Shown one piece after another: positions 54,645-64,000 of a stretch of 64,000 bases of DNA. The notes beneath the pieces are model-generated. The model did no database searches. It was given only the letters and a program-made list of their open reading frames with translations, and had not been told where the DNA came from. The stretch is taken from positions 116,141 to 180,140 of the forward strand of contig NZ_JAGYIM010000023.1 of assembly GCF_018402695.1 (NCBI RefSeq), written 5' to 3'. Origin of the DNA: Arsukibacterium sp. (GTDB taxonomy: Bacteria; Pseudomonadota; Gammaproteobacteria; Enterobacterales; Alteromonadaceae). The stretch's first letter is position 1; the number at the start of each line of letters is the position of its first letter. The position numbers were made by a program, and so were the translations under genes.

Positions 54645-55997
54645 TTAGCTGCCGGCCAGCTGCATCTGACTGATCAATACCGAGCCAGTCAACACGCCAC
54701 CACGGCGGTCAACATCGTTGCCCACTGCCGCAATATTCATAAACATATCGGCCAGATTACCGGCGATAGTTACCTCTGCTACCGGGAACTGGATTTCGCC
54801 GTGTTCTACCCAGAAGCCGCTGGCACCCCGTGAGTAATCACCGGTAACGGTATTGACGCCCTGGCCCATCAGTTCGGTTACCAGCAGGCCTTTACCCATT
54901 TGCCGGCACAGTGCCGCTAAATCGTCATTGCCATGGCTGATCAGCCAGTTATGGATGCCGCCGGCGTGGCCGGTACTGGCCATACCTAACTTGCGGGCGG
55001 AATAGCTGGTGGTTAAATATGTGTTCAATACGCCGTTCTCAATCACCGCCAAATCGCGGGTTTTAACGCCCTCGGCATCAAACGGGCTGGAGGCCAGCGC
55101 CTGGGGTAAATGCGGTTGCTCGTTAATGGTAACGCCGGCTGCCATTACCTGCTTGCCGACTTTATCCAGTAAAAAACTGGACTTACGGTAAATGCTGCCG
55201 CCGCTGATCGCGGATACCAGATGACCAAACAAGCTGCTGGCAATGTCGGCCCGGAATATAACCGGGACTTTCTGGGTAGCAACCTGGCGCGCGCCTAGGC
55301 GGGCCACAGTTTCCAGCGCCGCTTCGCGGCCAATCTGTTTCGGGTCAAGTAATTTACTGTACTGGCGGGCGACAGTAAAGCTGTAGTCGCGCTGCATATC
55401 GTCGTCCTGCTCGCCTATCATCACGCAACTGAAACTGTGACGCGAACTCGGATAACCCACCAGCTGGCCATGGCTGTTGCCATACACTTTTAAACCCTGA
55501 TGCGATGAGAATGAGGCGCCTTCAGAGTTGGTGATCCGCTTATCGGTAGCAAAGGCCGCTTCTTCGGCGCCGGCACATAAGCTGATGGCCAGCTCGGTGC
55601 TGATGCTGTCGGGGTAGAACAAATCTAAATCCGGTGGGCTGAACTCCAGCCAACTTGCCTCTGCCACCCCGGCGTGCGGATCTTCTGAGGTATAGCGGGC
55701 GATATCAGCAGCAGCTGCCACAGCGCGCTCAAGCGCCTGCGGGCTTAAGTCAGCCGTCGAGGCCGAGCCTTTACGCTGACCAAAATATAAACTGATGCCC
55801 AGACCACCGTCCTGATTAAACTCAACTGTTTCCACCTCGCCATGGCGGGTTTCCACGCTTAAACCGCGGGTCCGGCTCATCGAGGCTTCAGCACTGCTGG
55901 CGCCTAATGCTTTCGCCCGGGCCAGCACTGCACTGACCGCATCTTTAACTTCGGCAATTTCCTGCCAGACGTTTTGTTCTGTTGCTTGCATATTCAC
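54645..55997 (-). CDS. pmbA: PmbA/TldE, subunit of the TldD-TldE metalloprotease
   Basis: A 450-residue member of the U62 family. With TldD it forms a heterodimer that degrades unfolded peptides and matures microcins and the CcdA antitoxin. Characteristic stretches are SRTRGLSVETRHGEVETVEF, GLGISLYFGQRKGSAST and the C-terminal half ending SGFWVEHGEIQFPVAEVTIAGNLADMF. It lacks the HExxxH metal motif, as usual for TldE. tldD lies 1.8 kb to the right on the same strand, separated by darP and ilvE. Confidence 0.93.
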   Translation of the reverse strand: MNMQATEQNVWQEIAEVKDAVSAVLARAKALGASSAEASMSRTRGLSVETRHGEVETVEFNQDGGLGISLYFGQRKGSASTADLSPQALERAVAAAADIARYTSEDPHAGVAEASWLEFSPPDLDLFYPDSISTELAISLCAGAEEAAFATDKRITNSEGASFSSHQGLKVYGNSHGQLVGYPSSRHSFSCVMIGEQDDDMQRDYSFTVARQYSKLLDPKQIGREAALETVARLGARQVATQKVPVIFRADIASSLFGHLVSAISGGSIYRKSSFLLDKVGKQVMAAGVTINEQPHLPQALASSPFDAEGVKTRDLAVIENGVLNTYLTTSYSARKLGMASTGHAGGIHNWLISHGNDDLAALCRQMGKGLLVTELMGQGVNTVTGDYSRGASGFWVEHGEIQFPVAEVTIAGNLADMFMNIAAVGNDVDRRGGVLTGSVLISQMQLAGS

Positions 55998-56109
55998 TCT
56001 TGCTGATCACTCTATTTGTGCCAAGCTTACCATAGACTGCTTAAGGCTGCTGCCAGCAGGCATAAGTTTAGTGTTATACTTAGCACAAATATGCTAATGA
56101 AGAAGCACC

Positions 56110-56649
56110 ATGACCGAAACCGAATTTAAATACGGCGACAGCAAATGGCTGGACCAGCCAGACCATATCAGCAAAAGCCAGATAAAACGTGAAATGCATG
56201 CCCTGCAGGCACTGGGCGAAGAGCTGGTGGCGTTAAGCCCGGCGGCCCGCGCCAAAGTGCCGCTGGATGAAGAACTCGTCGATGCGCTGGAGCTGGCCGA
56301 CAAGCTGGCGAAAAAACGCGAAGCGCTGCGCCGGCATATTCAGTTTATTGGCCGCTTAATGCGTACCCGTGATGTCGAGCAAATTGAGCAGGCGCTGGCG
56401 GTAATGCGTAATACCAAGCAGGCCGCCGATAAGCAGTTTCATAAGGTGGAAAAATGGCGGGAAAAGCTGCTGCATAACGATGATGCGTTAACTGAGTTTG
56501 TGGCAGCCTATCCGGATATTGAAATTCAGCAACTGCGCTTGTTAATTCGCCAGGCCAAGAAAGAGCAGGAAAAAGAACAACCACCTAAAGCTTACCGGGA
56601 GCTGTTTCAGTTGATCCGGCCGGTGATAATGGATAGCGAGAACGGTTAG
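56110..56649 (+). CDS. darP: DarP (YjgA), 50S ribosome assembly factor
   Basis: A 179-residue alpha-helical, charged protein (SKWLDQPDHISKSQIKREMHALQALG; KVPLDEELVDALELADKLAKKREALRRHIQFIGRLMR). It fits YjgA over its full length. YjgA binds 50S precursors and is encoded next to pmbA in many gammaproteobacteria, as here, divergently, 112 bases apart. Its own terminator follows. Confidence 0.93.
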   Translation: MTETEFKYGDSKWLDQPDHISKSQIKREMHALQALGEELVALSPAARAKVPLDEELVDALELADKLAKKREALRRHIQFIGRLMRTRDVEQIEQALAVMRNTKQAADKQFHKVEKWREKLLHNDDALTEFVAAYPDIEIQQLRLLIRQAKKEQEKEQPPKAYRELFQLIRPVIMDSENG

Positions 56650-56691
56650 GGTGTGAGCTGCCATCGGTTTGCCCACATTTTCGCCAAAAAT

Positions 56692-56717
56692 AAAGCCAGC
56701 ATACTGCTGGCTTTTTT
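56692..56717. terminator. Bidirectional terminator between darP and ilvE
   Basis: AAAGCCAGCA (56692-56701) and TGCTGGCTTT (56705-56714) make a perfect 10-base stem with a three-base loop. Six T follow on the plus strand, and an AT-rich tract on the minus strand, for the convergent genes. Confidence 0.85.
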
Positions 56718-56737
56718 ATGCGGTTGATTATTCAATC

Positions 56738-57733
56738 TTAAATACGGGTTAACCAGCCATGCTTATCGGAGGCTTTGCCCCACTGAATATCATTCAGCGC
56801 CTGGCGCAGTTTTAACGTAGCCGGGCCGGCTTCACCGCTACCCACTTTATGCTCGGTACCATCGGCAATTAAAGTACCTACCGGGGTTAGTACCGCGGCG
56901 GTGCCTGACAAAGCCGCTTCAGTACCCGGTTTGGCTGCACGTTCCAGTAACTCAGTAACACTTAGCTCCCGCTCAGATACCGTCATGCCCATATCACGGG
57001 CCAGGGTCAGCACTGAATCGCGGGTAACCCCATGCAGGAAGCTGCTGTCCAGCGCCTTGGTAATAATTTCATTGCCGTCAATCAGCAAAAAGTTTGCCGC
57101 GCCGGTTTCCTGGACATCACCGCCCGGGCAGAACAGTACCTGATCTGCCTGGACACTGGCCCGCGCTTTTAAAATCGGTTGCAGCGCGCTGGCGTAATTA
57201 CCACCGCTTTTTACCATGCCCATATGGGCCGCACAGCGGGCGCCATTTTGCTCCAGCAACAACCGTAGCGGCTTGCTGCCACCGGCAAAGTAATCGCCAA
57301 CCGGCGATAACAGCACATACAACATGGAGCTGGCTGTTGGTGCCGCGGCTTTGCCAATGGCGGCTTCAGTACCAATATGGGTTGGCCGGATATACATTGA
57401 GCCTGGCGGCTCGGGTACATCGCTGGCGTACTGACGGACAATATCAATAATCATCTGGCTTAAGGTCGCGGCATCGGGCTGCGGTAAGGATAACAACGCG
57501 CTGCTTTGAATTAGGCGGGCGACGTTTTTCTCCATCCGGAATAAATTTATCGAGCCATCGCTGTGTTTAAAAGCCTTTAAACCTTCAAAGCAGGTGCTGG
57601 CATAATGCAGCACGTGCGCACCCGGGTGCAGGCTGATACTGTCTGCAGAAACAATCTGCGGGGTGCTCCAGGCGCCCTGTTCAAAACGGGTTAATGCCAT
57701 CTGTGGCATAAAAACACTACCAAATGCAGCCAT
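56738..57733 (-). CDS. ilvE: Branched-chain amino acid aminotransferase, class IV
   Basis: A 331-residue pyridoxal-phosphate aminotransferase of the longer BCAT branch. The Schiff-base lysine lies in GMVKSGGNYASAL, and QETGAANFLLID and LSGTAAVLTPVG are the phosphate and cofactor-binding motifs. It interconverts Leu, Ile and Val with their 2-oxo acids. It starts 29 bases after tldD on the same strand, so it probably ends the yhdP-nit-tldD-ilvE transcript; this linkage is less usual than the rest of the run. Confidence 0.9.
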   Translation of the reverse strand: MAAFGSVFMPQMALTRFEQGAWSTPQIVSADSISLHPGAHVLHYASTCFEGLKAFKHSDGSINLFRMEKNVARLIQSSALLSLPQPDAATLSQMIIDIVRQYASDVPEPPGSMYIRPTHIGTEAAIGKAAAPTASSMLYVLLSPVGDYFAGGSKPLRLLLEQNGARCAAHMGMVKSGGNYASALQPILKARASVQADQVLFCPGGDVQETGAANFLLIDGNEIITKALDSSFLHGVTRDSVLTLARDMGMTVSERELSVTELLERAAKPGTEAALSGTAAVLTPVGTLIADGTEHKVGSGEAGPATLKLRQALNDIQWGKASDKHGWLTRI

Positions 57734-57762
57734 TGTTGCTTCCTGTTGTTAATCTTTATTGG

Positions 57763-59202
57763 TTATTGAGTGCCGCCAACGGTCATGGCGTCCAGCTTCA
57801 GGGTTGGCTGGCCAACCCCTACCGGCACGCTCTGGCCCTGTTTACCACAAACGCCCACCCCAGTGTCCAGCGCTAAGTCGTTACCCACCATCGACACCTG
57901 CTGCATCGCCGCCGGGCCGTTGCCAATTAAGGTAGCGCCTTTAATCGGGCTGGTGATTTTGCCATCTTCAATTAAATAAGCCTCTGAGGCCGAAAAGACA
58001 AATTTACCCGAGGTGATATCCACCTGGCCGCCACCAAAATTCGGGGCGTAAATACCCTTTTTCACACTGGCAATAATTTCCGCCGGATCATGCTCGCCGG
58101 CCAGCATATAGGTGTTGGTCATCCGCGGCATTGGCAAATGAGCAAACGACTCGCGCCGGCCATTACCGGTTGGGTTCACGCCCATCAGCATGGCATTATG
58201 TTTATCCTGAATATAGCCTTTAAGGATGCCGTTTTCGATCAGCACGTTATGCTGACTGGGCACGCCTTCGTCATCGACATTAAGCGAGCCGCGCCGATGC
58301 GCCAGGGTACCGTCATCAACAATGGTGCATAGTTTGGATGCAACCTGCTGGCCGATTTTACCACTGAAAGTAGAGGAGCCTTTGCGGTTAAAGTCGCCCT
58401 CCAGGCCATGGCCAACTGCTTCGTGCAGCAGCACGCCGGGCCAGCCCGAACCCAGCACCACCGGCATGGTACCGGCCGGCGCGTCTATTGCGGTTAAATT
58501 AACCTGGGCCATGCGCACCGCATCGCGGGCATATTGCTGCCAGCGCGGCTGGGCATTTACCAGTTCGCTGAAATATAAGTAATCGGTACGGCCACCGCCA
58601 CCGGCACTGCCGCGTTCGCGCCGGCCATCCTGTTCCAGTAGCACTGAACAGTTTAAGCGGACCAGCGGCCGGATATCCGTTGCAAAGGTACCATCGCTGG
58701 CCGCGACAAGGACTTCCTCATACACCCCGGACAAGCTGACCATGACCTGTTCGGCCCGGCTGTCAAGGCTGCGGATAAAGGCTTCAATCTGATTAAGCAG
58801 TGCTACTTTTTCGGTATTGCTCAGGCTTTGCAGCGGCTCGCATGGCAGGTAAATATTGCTGTTGCCACTTTTGCTGAACGCTTTTACCCGGCCCTGCTGG
58901 CCATGGCTGGCAATGCCACGCGCTGCGCCGGCAGCTTGTTGTAAAGCGGCAGCGCTAATGGTATCAGCGTAGGCAAAACCGGTTTTTTCACCGCTAATGG
59001 CCCGCACACCAACACCGCGTTCAATATTAAAAGAGCCATCTTTTACCAGGCCATCCTCCAGCACCCAGGATTCATGGATACTGGATTGAAAGTATAAATC
59101 GGCATAATCGAGCTGATGGCCAAATAAATAGCCAAGGGAGTGCTCCAAATCAGCCATGCTGAGATCGGAGGCGGTAAGTAAATTCTGTTCAACTGCATTC
59201 AT
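57763..59202 (-). CDS. tldD: TldD, catalytic subunit of the TldD-TldE metalloprotease
   Basis: A 479-residue zinc protease. The metal motif is [12 protein letters not shown] (HExxxH), followed by the typical C-terminal [31 protein letters not shown]. The ATG overlaps the nitrilase stop (TAATG), so translation is coupled. Partner PmbA is encoded nearby. Confidence 0.94.
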   Translation of the reverse strand: MNAVEQNLLTASDLSMADLEHSLGYLFGHQLDYADLYFQSSIHESWVLEDGLVKDGSFNIERGVGVRAISGEKTGFAYADTISAAALQQAAGAARGIASHGQQGRVKAFSKSGNSNIYLPCEPLQSLSNTEKVALLNQIEAFIRSLDSRAEQVMVSLSGVYEEVLVAASDGTFATDIRPLVRLNCSVLLEQDGRRERGSAGGGGRTDYLYFSELVNAQPRWQQYARDAVRMAQVNLTAIDAPAGTMPVVLGSGWPGVLLHEAVGHGLEGDFNRKGSSTFSGKIGQQVASKLCTIVDDGTLAHRRGSLNVDDEGVPSQHNVLIENGILKGYIQDKHNAMLMGVNPTGNGRRESFAHLPMPRMTNTYMLAGEHDPAEIIASVKKGIYAPNFGGGQVDITSGKFVFSASEAYLIEDGKITSPIKGATLIGNGPAAMQQVSMVGNDLALDTGVGVCGKQGQSVPVGVGQPTLKLDAMTVGGTQ

Positions 59203-60035
59203 TATTTCAGCTCACTGTTAAAACGATTATGCTGGTGGACCGGCATTTTCTGGCCGAGTTGCTGACACTGGCCTATATCAACCAGCGCCGATATCCAGCC
59301 GGGACCGGTGCCGGCGTCAGCAAGTACCTCGCCCCAGGGGTCGATAATCAGGCTGTGGCCAAAGGTTTCACGGCCATTAGCATGCACCCCGGTTTGGTTA
59401 GCGGCCAGCACAAAACACTGGTTTTCGATCGCCCTGGCTTTTAACAACGTGTGCCAGTGGGCCGCGCCGGTTGGCCGGGTAAATGCCGATGGTACTGTTA
59501 ACACTTGCATACCCTGGGCGGCTAATGCCTGCATTAAACCGGGAAAGCGCACATCATAGCATATACTCAGCCCCAGTTTCAGGCTGGGCAATTGACATAA
59601 ACTGATCTTTTCACCCGGCAAGGTGGTGGCCGACTCGCGGTAACTGCCGGTGCTATCAGCTACATTTACATCAAACAAATGCAGTTTCTGATAATCAGCC
59701 AGCAATTCACCTGCGGGGCTGTATACCAGACAACTCGCGGCAAAACGCTCGGGGTTAGCAGTAGCGGTTGGCTGACTGCCGGCTACCAGGTACACACCAA
59801 ACTCAATGGCCAGTTGCCGGCAGGCCTGCTGAATTGCACCTTCGCCAATAACGGCCTGATGGGCCAGCTGTAATTTATCGCCGCCGCCAAATACCGCAAA
59901 ACACTCCGGTAACAACACCAGATGCTGCGCTGATTGGGGCAGTTGTTGCAGGTACTGTTTTACGGCCGCCAGGTTAACCAAAGGCTCCGGGGCGCTGGTT
60001 AACTGAATTGCCGATAAGCGCCAGTTAGTCGCCAC
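59202..60035 (-). CDS. Carbon-nitrogen hydrolase, NIT1/NIT2-like amidase
   Basis: A 277-residue nitrilase-superfamily hydrolase. The catalytic triad is visible: Glu in [12 protein letters not shown], Lys in YQKLHLFDV and Cys in [11 protein letters not shown]. Close to the Nit group that acts as a repair amidase on deaminated glutathione. It overlaps yhdP by 11 bases and tldD by one. The rng-yhdP-nit-tldD order is conserved in relatives. Confidence 0.9.
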   Translation of the reverse strand: MATNWRLSAIQLTSAPEPLVNLAAVKQYLQQLPQSAQHLVLLPECFAVFGGGDKLQLAHQAVIGEGAIQQACRQLAIEFGVYLVAGSQPTATANPERFAASCLVYSPAGELLADYQKLHLFDVNVADSTGSYRESATTLPGEKISLCQLPSLKLGLSICYDVRFPGLMQALAAQGMQVLTVPSAFTRPTGAAHWHTLLKARAIENQCFVLAANQTGVHANGRETFGHSLIIDPWGEVLADAGTGPGWISALVDIGQCQQLGQKMPVHQHNRFNSELK

Positions 60036-63000
60036 GGGGTTGTTGCTCCTCTAAATCCATTATGGTCTCGGGCTGGGCTATCCGCACCGGTACCGGCACC
60101 TCGGTGCTGTGACGATTCACTTCTGTTACTACCGGCTGCTCAAAGGTACCGGTTACAGTAAAGTTAATCCGCGAGATCACTTCCGCCGACTGAAACACTT
60201 CGTCCAGCGCCAGCGCTGCCAGGCCCGTAGCCGGGTTAACCATCCAGGCAATGATCACCGGTAAACTGGAGGTGACTTTGGGCGAGAATGACATTTGATA
60301 ATCCAGCTCTGAATTAACCAGATCAGCATAGCCCTGAATCGCCAGATTGCCGGGGACGCCATCAATGCTGGTATCACTGGTTTGCACTACCCCCCGATGA
60401 ATGGCAAGGGCACCGCTCATTTTGTTATAAAAGAAACCTTTGGAGAATACGTCGCGAAAATCCAGCCGTAACTTGCGCACCAGCGAATCGAGACTGAAAA
60501 TCGAAAATAGCCGGGCGCCCTGATCGCTCACTTCGGTTAGTGCCCCTTCGCCCAGGTTAAACTGCAACTGACCATTGAGTTTTGCCAGCTCAAACTGGGT
60601 GGGTGCCGCCGGCCAGTTAAGGTTAAAATTCATCTCAGCCCGGCTGCCACTGATCCCGGTTGTCAGCTGAAACTCATTCAGCAACGCCCCCAGGTTGGGG
60701 CTTTGAAAACGACCGCTGAGCTCGGTCACCCCTAACTGTTGATCAGGAAACCAGCTGCCCTGCACTGTCAGCTCATTGCTCTTATAGCGACTGGTAAATT
60801 CAGACAATTGCCAGTGGTCACCCTGGCCGCTGGCGGCCAGCTGCAGTTGGCCAAACCGGTAGTTGCCAATTGAGCAATCGTTACATTTTACCGTTAGCGG
60901 TGGCAGCGTCAGCAGGCTGGCTTCAAGTTGCGGTAGCAGCTCTTCCGGTGTGGCCAGAGCATCTACCTCACCAGATACTGTTTGAAAATCGGACTGGCCC
61001 GGGGATTTACCGGGTAATGGCAAATGCAGGTAATCTATGTCAGCTTGCAGCCCCTGCTGCTGCCAGTCGTGACTGAACACCCAACGACTGGCGATTTCAG
61101 TGCCATGCAAGCGCAAACGCCAGGCATCCGGTCCCGGCTCCAGTTCAAATACGGTATTGGTCAGCGCGGTGTCCGCGACCAGGCCAAGTTTTGCTATCCT
61201 GCCACGCACCCTGCTTAACGGCGGCATCAGCCCGCTGCTATCCTGGCTACGGCTAAACAGCTGTTCACTAAGCAGTTGTTGCCACGGGTGCAGTTCTGCA
61301 TGAGCGACATCAATATCAATAGTAAAGTGCGACCCGTTAATCCCCGCATTCTCTGGTCCCAGGCTTAGATTTGCCCGGCGCACCTGAGCATTAGCATGGT
61401 CAAGCTCAGCTGTAAAATACAGCTGATCAGCATAGTTCAGTTCGAGCAGTCCCTGCTGACTATTGCCCTCAGCCTCGATAGCAAGATTTGCCGCTGTCGC
61501 TGCCGCTTTTTGATAGGGAGCCGGCAGCAGCAATGCTGCATCGCTTAAATCTGCCCTCAGGGTCGAGCTGTAGCTAAAGTCATCATTTTGCAACTGCAAT
61601 GCTAACGCGAGTTGCCAGTCCAGCTCACCACTGGCTAATGCTGCAGCGTCAGGCCACAGCGCCTGCACCACATTGCTGCTGTCATTGGTTGCCGTAGCAG
61701 CGAGGTTAAACTGGTAATGGTCGTTCTGCTGCTGGCCATCGAGGCTGGCCGTTACCGGTAGCTCGCGCCAGTTAAATTTAAGATTCTCTGCATTTACGTC
61801 ACTATCACGGAAGGTTACCTGACCGGTTAGCTGACGGATGGCCAGCTGCGGCGCGGTTAAATCCAGACTAACGTTGTTAAGCGCTATAGTGCCGCTTGCC
61901 TGAACCGCAGGCTGGCGTAAGCCCAGCTGCAGCGCAATATCAGCCCGGGCCGGGCCGGACGGCGCCAGCTGCCGTAACACCTTGCCTAAATTATCACGCA
62001 GCGGCGAGGCGTTAATCAGGCCAGTGGCGTCGTCCAGCTGCAAGGCGCTGTCGATGTCGATTGTCAGGTATTTAGCATCAAGCAAGTTAGCAATTTCAGC
62101 AGTAACCTTACCCTGAAGCGCCATGCCACCGATAGTGGCGCTGTCGGTGCTGATTTGCATTGCGGCGTTTTCAAACCACAACCGGCTGTTAAGTTGTTCC
62201 AGCGAAGGCCACTGCGGATTAAACTGAAAGCTGGCGTCGCTAACGACTGCTTCAACCTGAAATATACCCTCGGCAGCAGCAAAAGGATACTGTGCAGGTC
62301 GCCCCTGCCATAACACTGCAGCCTGCTCCAGCTGGCCATCGATGATCGCATTGCTCAAATAATCCCGGGTTTTCTCTGGCAGGTAACGTAGCGGCAGATA
62401 GCGCCCGACTTCGCTGGCTCTGGCACCGGTTAATACTGCAAAAAGGCTCAGCTCAGGCTGTTGTTGCAGACGCCATTGCATACTGCCGGCCAGGTTAAAA
62501 TCGGCCGTGTCGAGTTGCAATGAGGGTAGCTGGATTTGCCAGTCACCAGCGCTGGTTTTTCTGGCCAGCAAGCTAAGCTGCAACTGCTGATAGGGGATAG
62601 GCGCACTGAACATAGCGGGCCATTGCAGCTCACTTTGCTGGCCGCCGAGGGTTAAGCCTGCGGCAGTCGGTGCGGCCCAGAACTCGCCGTTCAGGCCGGC
62701 TACCCCTGGCAGATCAGTGCTGCTGATTTTAGTCAGGTTGCTTAACTGACCCTGCAGTTGCCAGTTATCCCGGCTTTGCAATTGCCACTGCGCCTGGGTT
62801 AGCTCACCCTGCAATTCGGTGGTGGTCAATCGCGCCAGTTGGGGTATTTCATCACTGAGTAACTGACTTAGCGGTGCTAACGCATCCAGTTTTAACTGCT
62901 GCAGCTGGCCATGCCAGCCGGGCGATTTTTTATGCAGCTGTACTGTCAGGTCCGGCCATACCGCCTGACCATCAGACAAGGCTAAAGGCCCGGAATAGAG

Positions 63001-63924
63001 CGACCAGCCTTCTGCAGTAGGATGCCATAACAGCTGGCCCGGCCCCAGTTTCAGCTGATGCGCCTGACCCTGTCGTTGCCAGCTTAAGCTGTTATCCGCC
63101 AGCTCAATCTGAAAGCGCTGCAGTTCACCCTTGTCGACCCGGCCCCAGGCCTGAAAGTTGATATCTGCCTGATCCAGACGGCCAGTTTGTGGCAACGACT
63201 GTTGAAACCATGGCAAAATATCCAGCTGGCGGCTTTCCAGGAATATCTGACCAAATGCCTGATCTAAGGTAGCGCCATATAAATCGATAATAAAAGACAG
63301 GGTATTGCCGGTGATATCGGCAACCGCAAGCTCACCAATACCCTGATGACGCTCCCCCTCATTGCGCCAATCCAGCTTATGCACCGCAATAACAATATCG
63401 TCACTGCCCTTTGCTGTTAACACCAGCTCACTGTCAAGCAAGGTAAAGTGATTCAACTGGCGAAAAAATAATTGTTCCAGGGCGTTAATTGCCGGGGCAG
63501 TATCCAGTGGCTGAGTAGTTTGCCGACGATTAAGCAAGGTACTGCTGTCAATGGCATAACGCAGCCCTCTGAGTTCAAAATGCTCGGCCCGCAGCTGCAT
63601 ACTGCGCAAACTTTGCCAAAAATCAAAATGCACCCGGGTTTGTTTAATACTAAGCTGTACGCCCTGCTGCGGCTTACCTAACTGCATTTGGTTCAGCACC
63701 ATGGCCGGACCAAACTTTTGCCAGCCGGCACTGATTTCGGCTATCTGAACCTCGGTACCCAGCTGGTTGGCAAGCAGATCTTCCAGATGATGTTTATAAC
63801 TGTCGGCATAGGGTAATGCCAGGCGTAATATTGATACCAGAGTAGCAAGCAGCACCAAGCCTATGGCCAGCAGTAGCCAGATTTTATGTAAACAATAAAA
63901 GCAGACCCGGGTTGCTTGTTGCAC
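60025..63924 (-). CDS. yhdP: YhdP, AsmA-like phospholipid-transport protein
   Basis: A 1299-residue envelope protein with one N-terminal membrane helix (IWLLLAIGLVLLATLVSILRLAL) and a very long beta-rich periplasmic part. The AsmA-like C-terminus (FSLDSLVRKLRLDFRDVFSKG, then GNLAIQGYADLVNSELDYQM) is conserved. YhdP, TamB and YdbH form bridges that carry phospholipids to the outer membrane. The only start in place is GTG at 63924, whose first base is the last base of the RNase G stop codon, so the genes are tightly coupled. Confidence 0.92.
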   Translation of the reverse strand: MQQATRVCFYCLHKIWLLLAIGLVLLATLVSILRLALPYADSYKHHLEDLLANQLGTEVQIAEISAGWQKFGPAMVLNQMQLGKPQQGVQLSIKQTRVHFDFWQSLRSMQLRAEHFELRGLRYAIDSSTLLNRRQTTQPLDTAPAINALEQLFFRQLNHFTLLDSELVLTAKGSDDIVIAVHKLDWRNEGERHQGIGELAVADITGNTLSFIIDLYGATLDQAFGQIFLESRQLDILPWFQQSLPQTGRLDQADINFQAWGRVDKGELQRFQIELADNSLSWQRQGQAHQLKLGPGQLLWHPTAEGWSLYSGPLALSDGQAVWPDLTVQLHKKSPGWHGQLQQLKLDALAPLSQLLSDEIPQLARLTTTELQGELTQAQWQLQSRDNWQLQGQLSNLTKISSTDLPGVAGLNGEFWAAPTAAGLTLGGQQSELQWPAMFSAPIPYQQLQLSLLARKTSAGDWQIQLPSLQLDTADFNLAGSMQWRLQQQPELSLFAVLTGARASEVGRYLPLRYLPEKTRDYLSNAIIDGQLEQAAVLWQGRPAQYPFAAAEGIFQVEAVVSDASFQFNPQWPSLEQLNSRLWFENAAMQISTDSATIGGMALQGKVTAEIANLLDAKYLTIDIDSALQLDDATGLINASPLRDNLGKVLRQLAPSGPARADIALQLGLRQPAVQASGTIALNNVSLDLTAPQLAIRQLTGQVTFRDSDVNAENLKFNWRELPVTASLDGQQQNDHYQFNLAATATNDSSNVVQALWPDAAALASGELDWQLALALQLQNDDFSYSSTLRADLSDAALLLPAPYQKAAATAANLAIEAEGNSQQGLLELNYADQLYFTAELDHANAQVRRANLSLGPENAGINGSHFTIDIDVAHAELHPWQQLLSEQLFSRSQDSSGLMPPLSRVRGRIAKLGLVADTALTNTVFELEPGPDAWRLRLHGTEIASRWVFSHDWQQQGLQADIDYLHLPLPGKSPGQSDFQTVSGEVDALATPEELLPQLEASLLTLPPLTVKCNDCSIGNYRFGQLQLAASGQGDHWQLSEFTSRYKSNELTVQGSWFPDQQLGVTELSGRFQSPNLGALLNEFQLTTGISGSRAEMNFNLNWPAAPTQFELAKLNGQLQFNLGEGALTEVSDQGARLFSIFSLDSLVRKLRLDFRDVFSKGFFYNKMSGALAIHRGVVQTSDTSIDGVPGNLAIQGYADLVNSELDYQMSFSPKVTSSLPVIIAWMVNPATGLAALALDEVFQSAEVISRINFTVTGTFEQPVVTEVNRHSTEVPVPVRIAQPETIMDLEEQQPRGD

Positions 63925-64000
63925 TACATCATCACCACATCAAATTGCTCCTGCGTATACATCGGCTCACCATAAATAGTTATTTGTTTGCCAATAAAAC
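63924..64000 (-). CDS. rng: RNase G, C-terminal end only
   Basis: The last 24 codons before a TAG stop at 63924-63926 read FIGKQITIYGEPMYTQEQFD and then VVMM. The PMYTQEQFD ending and the position directly before yhdP match RNase G (5' end maturation of 16S rRNA and mRNA decay). The rest lies outside the window. Confidence 0.85.
   Translation of the reverse strand, partial: FIGKQITIYGEPMYTQEQFDVVMM

Overview
The window looks like a chromosomal segment of an aquatic gammaproteobacterium of the Alteromonadales / Rheinheimera-Arsukibacterium kind. This rests on gene content and order: rng-yhdP-nitrilase-tldD with a pmbA/yjgA pair beside it, a DUF3083 gene, a PEP-CTERM-type protein, Aer-like and FIST/GGDEF/EAL sensors, and a moderately GC-rich base composition. 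Genus is an inference from protein style, not from a marker gene. No rRNA, intact transposase or CRISPR array was seen; there is one tRNA.

Layout. 0-8 kb: tail of an NhaC-type antiporter, a VanX-like D,D-dipeptidase, a small outer-membrane barrel, and a TetR regulator facing an AcrA/AcrB-type RND pump whose promoter carries an AcrR-like palindrome. 8-13.6 kb: a three-gene operon (glutaryl-CoA dehydrogenase, a fused E1 alpha-beta 2-oxo acid dehydrogenase, an unusual FabD-like acyltransferase) divergent from a LysR gene. 13.6-16 kb: TspO, a DUF3083 protein, a CBS-pair protein. 16-18.2 kb: a two-part toxin-like protein whose second half is AT-rich, with small ORFs behind it. 18-25.6 kb: c-di-GMP and chemotaxis sensors around a PEP-CTERM protein. 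25.6-33.4 kb: an accessory stretch with four nuclease-type genes (methyltransferase-HNH fusion, NucA-type secreted nuclease, HEPN-like protein, CxxC/HNH-like protein), a tandem paralogue pair, OsmC, and a ParDE module with a clear operator. 33.4-44.4 kb: an S9 peptidase, then persulfide dioxygenase, cydABDC, DUF2892 and sulfide:quinone oxidoreductase, which together read as a sulfide-oxidation / sulfide-tolerant respiration block. 44.4-49.7 kb: an S41 peptidase divergent from a CadC-type regulator with PhoB-like direct repeats between them, then a DUF2975/XRE/serine-hydrolase operon. 49.66-50.12 kb: a recombination scar made of a fragment of a P2-type phage replication protein, two tandem 151-bp repeats each carrying the 3' end of tRNA-Arg, and tRNA-Arg(CCG) itself. 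50.3-64 kb: a CHASE histidine kinase, an M3 peptidase, pmbA, darP, and the rng-yhdP-nit-tldD-ilvE run.

Quality caveat: seven genes (nhaC, E1, lysR, the CBS gene, cydD, cydB, sqr) are broken by single-base indels, about twelve in all and mostly +1. Several should be functionally required, and removing the indels restores full-length conserved proteins, so most are probably assembly errors rather than real decay. Each is placed in the entries below.
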